64,000 nt of DNA, taken from assembly GCA_017985985.1 (NCBI GenBank), contig JAGNWK010000002.1, forward strand, positions 19,885-83,884, read 5' to 3'. Both the position numbers and the translations under genes were made by a program. The stretch's first letter is position 1. Each line of letters starts with the position of its first letter. Below are positions 18,418 to 27,963 of this stretch, piece after piece. The notes under the pieces were generated by a model. The model worked only from the letters and a program-made list of their open reading frames with translations. It did not search any database and was not told the origin of the DNA. This DNA is from Oligoflexales bacterium. Its GTDB lineage: Bacteria > Bdellovibrionota_B > Oligoflexia > Oligoflexales > Bog-1112.

Positions 18418-21400
18418 CTAAATTCTCCCGCTGTATTTTTTTTCAGCAAATGATATTAAAAAATATGCACCATTGTCATTTTTAATTTCAAGCTCACCCT
18501 GAAGCTGTGTTTGAACCAGACCTCGAATCAATCTTATGCCTAGAGAATGAGTTTGCCTACTTGTAAAATCAGCTGGAAGACCCACTCCATTATCTCGGAT
18601 GGACAGAATTACCTTTGTAACATCATCTTTATCCACAAAAGAGTCCAACTCAATTTTTACTTCTCCATCTCCTGAAGCTGGAAAGGCATATTTGATAGAG
18701 TTCGTTAGAATTTCGTTAATAATCAAACCACAAGGGACAGCAAAATCAAGAGATAAAGTCGTTTCTTTTTTCTCTAAAATAAATTTAATATTATCTGCTT
18801 TCGAAATATAAGATCTCTTGAGCCCATTCACAATATCCTCAATATATTCAGCAAAATTAATATTCACTAGATCTTTTGATTGATATAATTTTTCATGAAC
18901 CAACGACATAGATGTGATACGATTTTGGCTCTCTCGAAGAATATTTTTTAAATTTGGATCCTGATTTGATCCAATCTGTAGACTGAGAAGACTGGATATA
19001 ATTTGCATATTATTTTTTGTTCTGTGAAAAACTTCTCGGAGCACTAGTTCTTTTTCTAAAAGAGATTTTTGAAGACTCGTCTCTGCTTGAATTTTATCCT
19101 CTATATCTTTCTCCAGTGATTTAGTCATCTTATTAATCTTCTCAAATCCCTGGGCATTTTCAAAAGCCGCCCCAGCTAACGCAACTATAAAGTCTGCAAG
19201 CCTAACATCATCTTCGCCAAAAAAATCTGCCATATGCTCATAACTAATATAGAGAACAATTGACATCTCATTCTGGATAGAGATCGGGCTACTCAGTACA
19301 GAATACTCTCGATCATCTGGAAGCCTATAAGTACTCGATATACTCTTTTTTTCAACTAAACTTTTAATCATAGCTTCCGTTTTAATTTCCGAAACAAGAT
19401 TACCGTTCTTCTTTTTAAGAGTGAACTCACCATTTTTTGAATTCCATTCAAAAATAGAATAGTCTCTTGCTCTTAACAAAGATACAACCGCACTATCTAT
19501 TCCTCTATATACATCCTCCTCGGTCAAGGCAGATGCCATCCTTCTGCCTATATCGAGAAGAGCTTCAAACCGATCTACTAAGGAAACAGTTACCACTTTC
19601 TCATTTGAACCCTCCAATGATCTGCCCACTTCCAGATGATGTGAGCTCATCTTAGCGATCGTTTCTTTTGCATCTATAAAAATGGATTGAAATTCACTTT
19701 TACCGTCTTGAATTTCTAGATAAGAATAGGCGAATAATGAGAGATTTTTTTCAAAATGAGATCCTAATTTATCTGCAAAATCAATACTTTTTTTAAAATA
19801 AATCCTCGCCTTGTTTTTTTTGCCTTTCATCCACATATAATAGGCGATCTCCCTGTAATAATGCGGGAGATTATTTCGAAATGGTTTAGAGAAAACAAAA
19901 GACTGTCGTATAACTTTTTTTATTTGCTTTAAAATTTGTATTTTTTCATGCTCAAAATAGGGCTTAATGCTTTCATAGCGAAGGCGAAGGGCTGTCAGCT
20001 TCCACAAAGGAAGAGAAGCTACATATTCCGTCCTTAAACCTGCCTTCCGGATAATATCAAATGACTTATCAAAAGACTGAATAGCCAATTCATAAAGACC
20101 TTCCCTTAGAAATTTAATACCTTCTGCTTGGAAAACTTCTGCATTTCTTTGCTTATCTTCTGATGTCTTTTTAATTTCTTGATCAATCATTTCTCGAGGA
20201 AGACTTCCAAAATCTGATTTTGCTATAATATGGAGACTGGCCCCTGAAGCAAAATTATCTCCAATCAATACACCACTTTCATAGGCCTTAAATCCAAGAT
20301 TTTTTGCCTCCTTAAGATTACCCATTCTATAATTGCACATCCCTAAATGATAGGTCGCTCCATTCACTTCCCATCGATCACCCGCCTTATCAAGTAGTAT
20401 AATAGCATTGCTAAAATGTTCTTTAGCATTTTGGAACTCTGAAGCACAGTAATAGGCTGCACCTAAAAAATGAAGTGCCTGTCCCTCACCCCAAGCATCC
20501 TTAAGCAATCGCATAATCTCCAAAGATTTCTTCCCGTATTTAATCGCCCTCGAATACCATGGAATCATCGACATAACAGGTGCATGTGTGGAGTATGCCT
20601 GACCTAGCTCTTTTGAAGGTGGATATCTCTCCGAAATATTCAATTGTTTTAGATGAGCCCACAATGTAGGAAGAGCTCCTTTTTGAAAAAAATAAGTGTA
20701 TGTGAGCCTGCCATAAAGCCAAGAAGATAGGAGATCTTTTTTCTTATCCAAATTATCTTCTTTCTTCCGACCTACAAACCAATAAGGCAGCAAGGAATGC
20801 AACATTTGAATCAGAGCTTCATGAAACAAAAACAATGATATAGCGAAGATATTTTTTGGGATAAAATGACCTAATGCTTCTAACCCTTTTTGCAGAGCCT
20901 GAGAAGCTTCTGCGATTTTTCCCCTTTTAAACTCCAATTCACCAAGCCTTGCATTGATTACAGCAAAATCAAAGCGATCTCTAACACAAGACTCCGCCTG
21001 CTTAAATTCATGATATGACCGATCATAGTGACCCAAAAGCATGTAGACTGTTCCAAGAGTCATATATATTTCAAATTTTTCACTATTTTTATTCGTTTCT
21101 ATACCCTTTTTAGCGATCTCATATTGTAAAGATGCCACATGGAGAGCAGATCGCGCCTGTGCAGACTTTGCGGCACGCATAGCATAAGGAAACGCTCGTT
21201 CATACTCCTGAGCTGATGCGAGATGAAAAGATATTTCATAATCATCTACATCTATACTCTTCAACAGCCCTTCCGCCGTAGCAAGATGAAGCTCCTTTTT
21301 TTCGTGACCTGCTAATTTCTCAAGAAGAGCCTCTCTCACTTTGTCATGTGAAAATGCAAATCTTTTATCTGAAACAAGTAATATAAGATTTCTTTTCTTC

Positions 21401-23328
21401 GCCTCCTCACAGGTAATTAAAATCTCCTCTTCGCTATGACGGTTTAATGCCTTCAAACCAGCAACCGTAAATTCTTTTCCCAGCATAGCAGCTGCTTTTA
21501 AAATGTTAATAATTTTTTTATCAAGAATAGAAATCCGCTCTACCAGAATATCTCCCGCTTTTTTATTTGCATGATTTTCACCCAACAGGTTCCAGTCAAA
21601 AATCCAATTTTTTCTATCAAAAGTTAAAACTTTGCTTTCAATAAAACCTTGAAGAATAACCTTGGCAAAAAACGGATTTCCAGAAGACATTTGATATATA
21701 ATTTTCAGCGCATCTTCAGGCAACTGACCGGCCATAGATTGTAAATAGGGAATCATTGAGTCCAGAGAAAATAAATTTAAGATCACATTACCTACCGTCG
21801 CTTGTGGGATAGCGATATCAAATTTTTCTTCTTCCCGATAAGATAAAATAATCAGTGTACCTGGCTTACTTCTGTCGCCTTCATCCATGTGATTTTTGTC
21901 ATACTTTTTCCAAAACGAAACTGCATTCATGCTCATTTCATCAGACCACTGACAGTCATCAAACACAACAATCGCTGATTTTTCATCGCTGCTCAACGAA
22001 TTGAACATTCTTGATATAGCCTCGAAACTTCTTATTTCTCCATGCTCTGCCTGACCTTGACTTTTAATTTCTATGGGATAGACATCGCGAAAGGACGGAA
22101 AAGTATTGAGAAGAGCTTCAAATTTTGAATCCATCTTCTCTTGGAAATTTTTTTTAAAATCCTCAGAAGCAATGCATGACTGTATCAAATCTCTGACAAT
22201 ACCATCAAACATTCGCAATGGCTTTTGAGCAGAATGGGCCATTCCATGTCCATAGAAAACTAAAGATTGATTATGCTCTTTAGACAAAGAAAACTCATTC
22301 AATATAGATGATTTTCCACAACCAGAATAAGCACTCAGATGGAAGACTCCAGAAGAGCCTGACTGAGTAGCGTGAACCACTTTCTTGATTTTGGCAATTT
22401 CTTCACCTCTCCCAATAAACGATGGGTTGGTTAAAGATGACCGTAAATCCATCTGCCCAATTGCGAAACTGTCGAGTTCAGAACAGCTCATAGAAAGAAT
22501 CATATCCACATCATGAAGAAGTCCTGATGTCGTCTGATATCTATCTTTAGGATCCTTTAACAAAAGTCTTCCAATCAACTCATCAAGTGGCCGACAAATA
22601 TCCAAGCCGGACTTCCGCAGCGATATGGGTGTATCGTTCACATGTTTGTTGAGTGTGTCATTTATAGTTTTGCCCCGAAAAGGAACAGACCCCGATAAAG
22701 CTTCGTACAAAACGATCCCAAGTGAATAAAAATCAGATTCAATACCAACAGGTTGTCTAAAAATCCCAGCCTGCTCGGGAGAAATATATTGAATTTCTTC
22801 CAAGTCTAATTTTTTTATAGGAATAAAATACTGAGCTTCCATGGGAATCATAAAATCGGCCAACAAGACATTTCCAGCCTCATTGAGAATGATATTTTTA
22901 CTTTGAACTTTCCCATTAAAACAATTGTTTTCTTCAAAAAACTTCAGAGATACAATCACCGACCTTATGATAAGCAGAACCTGTTCCACCCATTTTTGAG
23001 AGCCGTTCTGATGGTGTTTAATCTTGTCTTTTAAAGTTTGCCCATTTATTATCGGAATAATAACCGTTACAAACGACCGATTCATCTCATAGTCGATAAT
23101 ATATTTCTCAGCTAGAGATCCATCGCTGTATTTTACTAATTTTTGACTAAGACTCCTTTGGAAATCTTCAGAAAAATGACCAACTATTCTTTTGACAAAG
23201 ACCTTCTTATCTGCTTGATCTGTTCGAGACCCTAAGAATACGGTCATGTTCCCATTCTGATATAACCGTTCCTTTATCTTGTACTTTTCTTCAAAGTTAT
23301 TTAATAAATTTTCTGTGATATCGCTCAT
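18418..23328 (-). CDS. Giant pseudokinase / AAA ATPase / TPR / GAF / HisKA_2 sensor kinase
   Basis: A 1636-residue cytoplasmic sensor. Order: Ser/Thr-kinase-like domain (about 15-280), AAA_16-type ATPase with Walker A AYSGCGKSS (333-341) and Walker B IVVFDDCQW, a long helical TPR-like region (about 650-1150), a GAF-like domain, then HisKA_2 with H1435 in REVFHRTKNNMQII and a HATPase (N box LIINEILTNS, G box DNGVGLP). This layout is known from cyanobacterial HstK-type proteins. Here the kinase lacks the glycine loop, HRD is replaced by NGK (138-140) and DFG by DFM (158-160), while K46, N145 and SPEQ remain; it should not phosphorylate protein. The ATG at 23328 follows the ligase gene by 28 bases; a GTG at 23382 is alternative. 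Confidence 0.88.
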   Translation of the reverse strand: MSDITENLLNNFEEKYKIKERLYQNGNMTVFLGSRTDQADKKVFVKRIVGHFSEDFQRSLSQKLVKYSDGSLAEKYIIDYEMNRSFVTVIIPIINGQTLKDKIKHHQNGSQKWVEQVLLIIRSVIVSLKFFEENNCFNGKVQSKNIILNEAGNVLLADFMIPMEAQYFIPIKKLDLEEIQYISPEQAGIFRQPVGIESDFYSLGIVLYEALSGSVPFRGKTINDTLNKHVNDTPISLRKSGLDICRPLDELIGRLLLKDPKDRYQTTSGLLHDVDMILSMSCSELDSFAIGQMDLRSSLTNPSFIGRGEEIAKIKKVVHATQSGSSGVFHLSAYSGCGKSSILNEFSLSKEHNQSLVFYGHGMAHSAQKPLRMFDGIVRDLIQSCIASEDFKKNFQEKMDSKFEALLNTFPSFRDVYPIEIKSQGQAEHGEIRSFEAISRMFNSLSSDEKSAIVVFDDCQWSDEMSMNAVSFWKKYDKNHMDEGDRSKPGTLIILSYREEEKFDIAIPQATVGNVILNLFSLDSMIPYLQSMAGQLPEDALKIIYQMSSGNPFFAKVILQGFIESKVLTFDRKNWIFDWNLLGENHANKKAGDILVERISILDKKIINILKAAAMLGKEFTVAGLKALNRHSEEEILITCEEAKKRNLILLVSDKRFAFSHDKVREALLEKLAGHEKKELHLATAEGLLKSIDVDDYEISFHLASAQEYERAFPYAMRAAKSAQARSALHVASLQYEIAKKGIETNKNSEKFEIYMTLGTVYMLLGHYDRSYHEFKQAESCVRDRFDFAVINARLGELEFKRGKIAEASQALQKGLEALGHFIPKNIFAISLFLFHEALIQMLHSLLPYWFVGRKKEDNLDKKKDLLSSWLYGRLTYTYFFQKGALPTLWAHLKQLNISERYPPSKELGQAYSTHAPVMSMIPWYSRAIKYGKKSLEIMRLLKDAWGEGQALHFLGAAYYCASEFQNAKEHFSNAIILLDKAGDRWEVNGATYHLGMCNYRMGNLKEAKNLGFKAYESGVLIGDNFASGASLHIIAKSDFGSLPREMIDQEIKKTSEDKQRNAEVFQAEGIKFLREGLYELAIQSFDKSFDIIRKAGLRTEYVASLPLWKLTALRLRYESIKPYFEHEKIQILKQIKKVIRQSFVFSKPFRNNLPHYYREIAYYMWMKGKKNKARIYFKKSIDFADKLGSHFEKNLSLFAYSYLEIQDGKSEFQSIFIDAKETIAKMSSHHLEVGRSLEGSNEKVVTVSLVDRFEALLDIGRRMASALTEEDVYRGIDSAVVSLLRARDYSIFEWNSKNGEFTLKKKNGNLVSEIKTEAMIKSLVEKKSISSTYRLPDDREYSVLSSPISIQNEMSIVLYISYEHMADFFGEDDVRLADFIVALAGAAFENAQGFEKINKMTKSLEKDIEDKIQAETSLQKSLLEKELVLREVFHRTKNNMQIISSLLSLQIGSNQDPNLKNILRESQNRITSMSLVHEKLYQSKDLVNINFAEYIEDIVNGLKRSYISKADNIKFILEKKETTLSLDFAVPCGLIINEILTNSIKYAFPASGDGEVKIELDSFVDKDDVTKVILSIRDNGVGLPADFTSRQTHSLGIRLIRGLVQTQLQGELEIKNDNGAYFLISFAEKKYSGRI

Positions 23329-23356
23329 ATTCAGAATCGCCTTTTTCCGTCTCTCA

Positions 23357-25096
23357 TTATACTTTCCTAGAGATAAATGCACCCTCCAAATAGAGGCTCT
23401 TACATAAAGAGCGTTGTTTTTTACCGCTAGATGTCATAGGGATACTACGAGGTTGACAAAGAACTACGTCTGATGTCGCAACTGAAAATTTATCCATGAT
23501 TTTATTTTGTATCGTTCTGGTCATTTCAGCTTGCGAAGGATATTCCTCTGTTTTACCACTGACTGGGCTTGATACTTCTACCACTAAAATCAGTCCTTCT
23601 GTCCCCTTGTTTTGATCCCAAACACTAAACGCAATAGATCGGCCCGTCCTTACAAAATCAAAACTTTCAATCGTTTGTTCCATGTCTGTTGGAGAATAAT
23701 TTAAACCTGCAAGAATCACGAGATCCTTAAGACGATCCACAATGAATAAATCACCATCTGCCATGTAACCAAGATCACCTGTTCGGAGTTCTTCCTGATC
23801 TTTTTTTGAATCCACAAGATTCTCATGATAGTAACCACGAAATACAGAGGGACCTCGCACACAGACCTCCCCAATCTGTCTTTCAGGTAAGGCCTTACCC
23901 GTATCTGATTGAATCGTGATCGTGTGACCTGGCAGCGCTTTACCCACAGAAACAAACGCGACCCCATTCTCTTTAAGTTTCTCGGATTTTGAGGCCAACT
24001 GTTTAGTTAAAGAGCCTCTGTCCACATAATCAACCCGTAACAGTTGACCAGGTATGGGAAAACTGGCAGCAAGCGTCAGCTCTGCCATTCCATACACAGG
24101 AAAGAAAGCCCTATCAGAAAATCCATAAGGGGAGAATTTCTCAGTAAATCTTTCAAGAGTTTGGATAGAAATTGGCTCCGCTCCATTATAAGCCAACCTC
24201 CATGTTCTCAAATCTAAGCCTTGCATGGTTTCAGGTCTGACTCTGCGCGCACAAAGATCGTAAGCAAAATTAGGACCCGTCGAAATCGTGATACCATGAT
24301 CACAAATAATCTTGAGCCACAGGGAAGGGTTTCCTAAAAAGGATAAGGGGGATAAAAGGTAAAATTGAGATCCGACATAAGCATTGAGAAGTACCCCTCC
24401 GACCAATCCCATATCATGATAAAGCGGCATCCAATTGAGCAATTTATCTAAATTGGCATCAAATGGAGCAGCTTTCTGCATAGCTTTAAGATTAGCTATC
24501 AAACTTTCATGAGTAACAATGACACCCTTTGGTTTACTTGTACTCCCCGAAGTGTACTGCATAAAGGCTATATCATTTTTTTTAACTTCGTACAGATCTA
24601 AACGAAATTTTTCCAAGGACTCTTTTTCCTTAGAAATCTCTTCTAGATTCCAAAAAAAATGGGGATGAAAAATGTCATCATACTCTTCACCCGCTACAAA
24701 AGACTCTTCTTGATTGGCCGCCTTCACCAAACAGGCTGTTGGTTGACAATCACGCACAACATTGGCAATTCGATCCAAATAATTTTTTTTCTTGTATTGC
24801 CCACTCAATTCGGGAACGGGAACAGGAATGGCTCCTATCCACCACAAAGCCAGCATAGACTCTAGAAAATCCCTAGAACTAGGCAAAGAGATAAGAACCC
24901 TATCTCCATTTTTGATCCCTCGCGATTGAAGAATGACGGCTAATTTTGAGGATTCTTCAACCCATTCATGGATTTTAATAGAATCAGAAATTTTGCCATG
25001 TCTATCCAAGATTTTTCCACATATTTTATCAGGATTTATATGGTAGAAGTGAACCATTCTTTCCATAATATTATGCTGTTCAAAATTTGACTTCAT
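23357..25096 (-). CDS. Fatty acyl-AMP ligase-like adenylate-forming enzyme
   Basis: A 579-residue ANL-superfamily enzyme expected to activate a fatty acid as acyl-AMP and load it on an acyl carrier protein. Motifs: A3 YTSGSTSKPKG (181-191), the FAAL-typical WMPLYHDMGLVGG (222-234), STGPNFAYDLC, A5 YGMAELTLAAS, A7 RTGDLGY, and A8 IVDRLKDLVILAG, in which FAALs carry IxGRxKDLIIxxG. The C-terminal lysine region is MTSSGKKQRSLCKS. The FAAL class (not acyl-CoA ligase) is inferred from WMPLYHD and the carrier protein two genes upstream. GAGGA lies eight bases before the ATG. It follows the SDR gene by 27 bases. Confidence 0.88.
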   Translation of the reverse strand: MKSNFEQHNIMERMVHFYHINPDKICGKILDRHGKISDSIKIHEWVEESSKLAVILQSRGIKNGDRVLISLPSSRDFLESMLALWWIGAIPVPVPELSGQYKKKNYLDRIANVVRDCQPTACLVKAANQEESFVAGEEYDDIFHPHFFWNLEEISKEKESLEKFRLDLYEVKKNDIAFMQYTSGSTSKPKGVIVTHESLIANLKAMQKAAPFDANLDKLLNWMPLYHDMGLVGGVLLNAYVGSQFYLLSPLSFLGNPSLWLKIICDHGITISTGPNFAYDLCARRVRPETMQGLDLRTWRLAYNGAEPISIQTLERFTEKFSPYGFSDRAFFPVYGMAELTLAASFPIPGQLLRVDYVDRGSLTKQLASKSEKLKENGVAFVSVGKALPGHTITIQSDTGKALPERQIGEVCVRGPSVFRGYYHENLVDSKKDQEELRTGDLGYMADGDLFIVDRLKDLVILAGLNYSPTDMEQTIESFDFVRTGRSIAFSVWDQNKGTEGLILVVEVSSPVSGKTEEYPSQAEMTRTIQNKIMDKFSVATSDVVLCQPRSIPMTSSGKKQRSLCKSLYLEGAFISRKV

Positions 25097-25123
25097 ATAA
25101 AAATCCTCATTAATCTTGAGCTA

Positions 25124-25867
25124 TCAATAGATACTAAATCCACCATCTACAGTAATTTCGGCTCCTGTTAGATACTCTGCCTCACAGTCAATCAGAGAGA
25201 ATACAACCTCTGCCACCTCATCTGACCTACCAAGACGCCTGAGAGGAACTCTCATCTTGGTAATAAAATTTACCTTACTCTCATATTGCTTAGTCATTTT
25301 AGTATCTATATAACCAGGAGCAATCGCATTGACTCGAATTTTGTAAGGAGAAAACTCTATAGCCATACTCTTCGTCAGAGACGTTACAGCTGACTTACTG
25401 GCAGCATAATGTGCTGCATCTACAACTCCAACATGAGCAGCTATAGAGCTTATATTAATGATATGACCATTTTTTTTGCTTATCATTGATTTGCTAAAGA
25501 CTTTTGAAACTCTAAAGACACCAAGTAAATTGACCTCCAAAAGATTTCGAAAAGAATCTTCTGAAATATCAAGAAAAGAACACGACTCAAACACTCCAGC
25601 GTTGTTAACAATCACACTAGGTGCTCCATGCTCTGACTCCAAAGTTTTAAGATAAATCTCCATGATGGAGTCATGGCTGCGAACATCCATCTTGTAAAAA
25701 GTCATCTGTTTTTGTAAGTCAGAACCCATCTCGGTTTTTCTTTTTTCTAGATCTGCCTCCTGACTATCCGTCAAATAAACATGAAATCCGTCACTCGCTA
25801 GCTTTGTACAAATAGCCCAACCGATACCCCCTAAACCACCTGTCACAAGAACGGCTTTCTTATTCAT
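25124..25867 (-). CDS. SDR-family reductase, FabG-like
   Basis: A 247-residue classical short-chain dehydrogenase/reductase. Cofactor loop TGGLGGIG (9-16), NNAG (88-91) and catalytic S141, Y154 and K158 (YAASK) in the FabG spacing, with the C-terminal YLTGAEITVDGG. The likely reaction is NAD(P)H-dependent reduction of a 3-oxoacyl group on a carrier, or the reverse. Loop T-D-S after the second strand does not settle NADH against NADPH. The ATG at 25867 overlaps the crotonase stop as ATGA and has AAGG eight bases upstream; an ATG two codons earlier is also in frame. It is part of the five-gene lipid cluster. Confidence 0.88.
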   Translation of the reverse strand: MNKKAVLVTGGLGGIGWAICTKLASDGFHVYLTDSQEADLEKRKTEMGSDLQKQMTFYKMDVRSHDSIMEIYLKTLESEHGAPSVIVNNAGVFESCSFLDISEDSFRNLLEVNLLGVFRVSKVFSKSMISKKNGHIINISSIAAHVGVVDAAHYAASKSAVTSLTKSMAIEFSPYKIRVNAIAPGYIDTKMTKQYESKVNFITKMRVPLRRLGRSDEVAEVVFSLIDCEAEYLTGAEITVDGGFSIY

Positions 25868-27561
25868 GCGCATAGCCTTTTTTCCTCTTCCTTAACAAAT
25901 TCAAGAAAACTGCCCAAACCAGTTGGAAAGCCAAAAATGAGATGAGCCAACACATCTGCAACAGCTCTGTGCTTGAGAGTCCCTTCGCTAAGAAGGTCCG
26001 TGAATGTTTTGTTGATAATCATCATAAATTTATAAGCCTGCTCTAACTCCAAACCATTGGGAGCTTTCATATTCCTGCCAATCATACCGAGATCTTGGAA
26101 CAAACCATGAACAGGCATCTCAAAACCCATAAACCACAAAGTCTGCTGTAGTCGGAGAGTTCTATTGGGATCCGTATGAAGAAAAACTTTTGCTTCAGAG
26201 AGAAGCCTATAGGAGGGGCTCTTTTCTACAACAATTTCTTTTGTCGATTTTTTGACGTCATCTAAAACAACCAAGACTGTATGCCAATCAATCAAATTAA
26301 AAAAACTCAAAACATGGCGGATAAGAAAGACATCTTTTTGCTTACAAAAAAACTCGACGTATTTAATCTGCTCAGCAAAGGGAAAATGAATAAAAGAATT
26401 GCAAGAAACTTCTTCATTCTCTTCAGATAAAATTTGTAAACTTATATTTTCTTTGTTTTTCAAGCGTATAACAATATCTTCTTCCTGCTTTTTATCAAAG
26501 TGAAGATCTAATTTATCCAAGTAAATATTGGATAAAAGATCACCAACAAATCCCTTTTTTTCTTTTAAACTGATAGCCAATCCATTTGATCTAAAAAAAT
26601 CTCTAGGATTAGATCCAGCCTCTACGATTTTAGCCATCTCTTTTCGGAAGAAAAACGTAGTAGCACAGCGCGAAGCCTCTGTGCTCAAAGTTTTGAACGT
26701 GTTACTGACTGTATGATCACCACCTTCTGTCACAGACTCTTTATCTTCAAGTTTGGAGTATCTAAGAATCTCTTCAAAACAGGCTTTATATAGATCTTGA
26801 CGCATAGGAGGCAAAGATTCTATTCTTGAATAAATTTCTTTCTTATATTTTTGAATATTTACTTTTTTATGACCCTGGTGATTACGATTTATATCGCGAC
26901 GATCCGGACCATATCTTTTATTTTGGTTTTTTTTAGGGAATTCGTCCTTCTTAAGAAGCTCAATCACGTCGTCTAGATTCTTATCAAATTGATGATGATC
27001 TAACACTTTATCGATGAGACCAATGCGCAATCCTTCTTCAGAATGAATCTTTTTACCAAAAACAAGAAGATCTACCGCTTCCGTCAGACCGACTAAAGGC
27101 TCGAGACGGAAAGTAGAACCAAATAGAGGCAGCAAATAATAATCGATTAATTCGGTCAGATAGAATTGTGTATCGAAAGAATTAGAGGCAAATCGATAAT
27201 CACATCCTAAAACAAATTCCATTCCACAGCCAAAACAGTTCCCAGATATCGCCGCAATAGTAGGAACAGGGGAATGTGCCACTCTCTCGTAAGCTCTACG
27301 CGTTATCTCGGTAAATGATTGAATGTCATCAAAAGATTTGATAGCTTTCGTCATAATTAGCTCAGCTCCATTCAGAAAACTGAATGGCTTTGTGCTTTTA
27401 AAAACGATAGCCTTGGTCTTTTTAACATCCAGATTCTCAAAGTATTCATCTATTTGCCTCGCTGCAGAAGTGCTAAAAACATTAACCGAGGCATTCGGTT
27501 TATTCATCTCAAACGTAGTAATTCCATTTTTTTCTGAAATTTTAAAAAGAAAATCTTTCAT
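25864..27561 (-). CDS. Crotonase fused to a decayed 3-hydroxyacyl-CoA dehydrogenase module (FadB/FadJ-like)
   Basis: 565 residues. Residues 1-190 are an enoyl-CoA hydratase/isomerase: oxyanion-hole GNCFGCGMEFVLGCDYR with E115, and E137 in FYLTELIDYY, the places of the two catalytic glutamates. A basic linker follows (about 215-240). The C-terminal ~300 residues follow the FadB/FadJ dehydrogenase layout: SFIHFPFAEQIKYVEFF aligns to the FadB block MHFFNPVHRMPLVEII, keeping its His and Glu, and FGFPTGLGSFLE aligns to FGWPMGPAYLLD. The NAD-binding GxGxxG of a working dehydrogenase is absent. Hydration or isomerisation seems likely, redox activity does not. Its start overlaps the carrier protein stop (ATGA). 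Confidence 0.72.
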   Translation of the reverse strand: MKDFLFKISEKNGITTFEMNKPNASVNVFSTSAARQIDEYFENLDVKKTKAIVFKSTKPFSFLNGAELIMTKAIKSFDDIQSFTEITRRAYERVAHSPVPTIAAISGNCFGCGMEFVLGCDYRFASNSFDTQFYLTELIDYYLLPLFGSTFRLEPLVGLTEAVDLLVFGKKIHSEEGLRIGLIDKVLDHHQFDKNLDDVIELLKKDEFPKKNQNKRYGPDRRDINRNHQGHKKVNIQKYKKEIYSRIESLPPMRQDLYKACFEEILRYSKLEDKESVTEGGDHTVSNTFKTLSTEASRCATTFFFRKEMAKIVEAGSNPRDFFRSNGLAISLKEKKGFVGDLLSNIYLDKLDLHFDKKQEEDIVIRLKNKENISLQILSEENEEVSCNSFIHFPFAEQIKYVEFFCKQKDVFLIRHVLSFFNLIDWHTVLVVLDDVKKSTKEIVVEKSPSYRLLSEAKVFLHTDPNRTLRLQQTLWFMGFEMPVHGLFQDLGMIGRNMKAPNGLELEQAYKFMMIINKTFTDLLSEGTLKHRAVADVLAHLIFGFPTGLGSFLEFVKEEEKRLCA

Positions 27562-27848
27562 GAATTGTTTTCCTTCATTTTTTCTTCAATAAAATCTACA
27601 AGTGAGTTCACTGTAAGTTTATAAGGACTATCGCAGTTTAGAATATCTGGTAAAAAACAAGAAAATCCAAATTCATCTTCAAAAGCTATGGACAGTTCTG
27701 CTATCTTCAGAGAATCTATACCCAAATCACTCGTTAGAAGTGACTCTTTGCTCACAACAGATACTCCGCAGACTTGCACTAAACTTCCAACAATTCTCGA
27801 ATATATTTCTTCTCTTCTTGAAATATTCAGTATTTTTGTCACAGTCAT
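27558..27848 (-). CDS. Acyl carrier protein
   Basis: A 96-residue carrier with the phosphopantetheine site S46 in SDLGIDSLKIAEL, the expected DSL context. Acidic helices II-III follow (AFEDEFGF). It is not the housekeeping AcpP: the sequence is divergent, cysteine-containing, and sits inside the diiron/crotonase/SDR/ligase cluster. It is therefore probably the dedicated substrate carrier loaded by the ligase at 23357-25096. The ATG at 27848 is almost touching AAAGGA; the in-frame GTG at 27842 has that site six bases upstream and may be the real start. Confidence 0.88.
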   Translation of the reverse strand: MTVTKILNISRREEIYSRIVGSLVQVCGVSVVSKESLLTSDLGIDSLKIAELSIAFEDEFGFSCFLPDILNCDSPYKLTVNSLVDFIEEKMKENNS

Positions 27849-27963
27849 TCCTTTCAGATGAGATGGGATAAAAAGGCTCCAGACCTTTGGATTAGCGGCA
27901 AAAAGAGACTAATCTTTAGCTTTTTTAAAAGATAATGAGATTTTATTAATTATTTTGGAAGGT

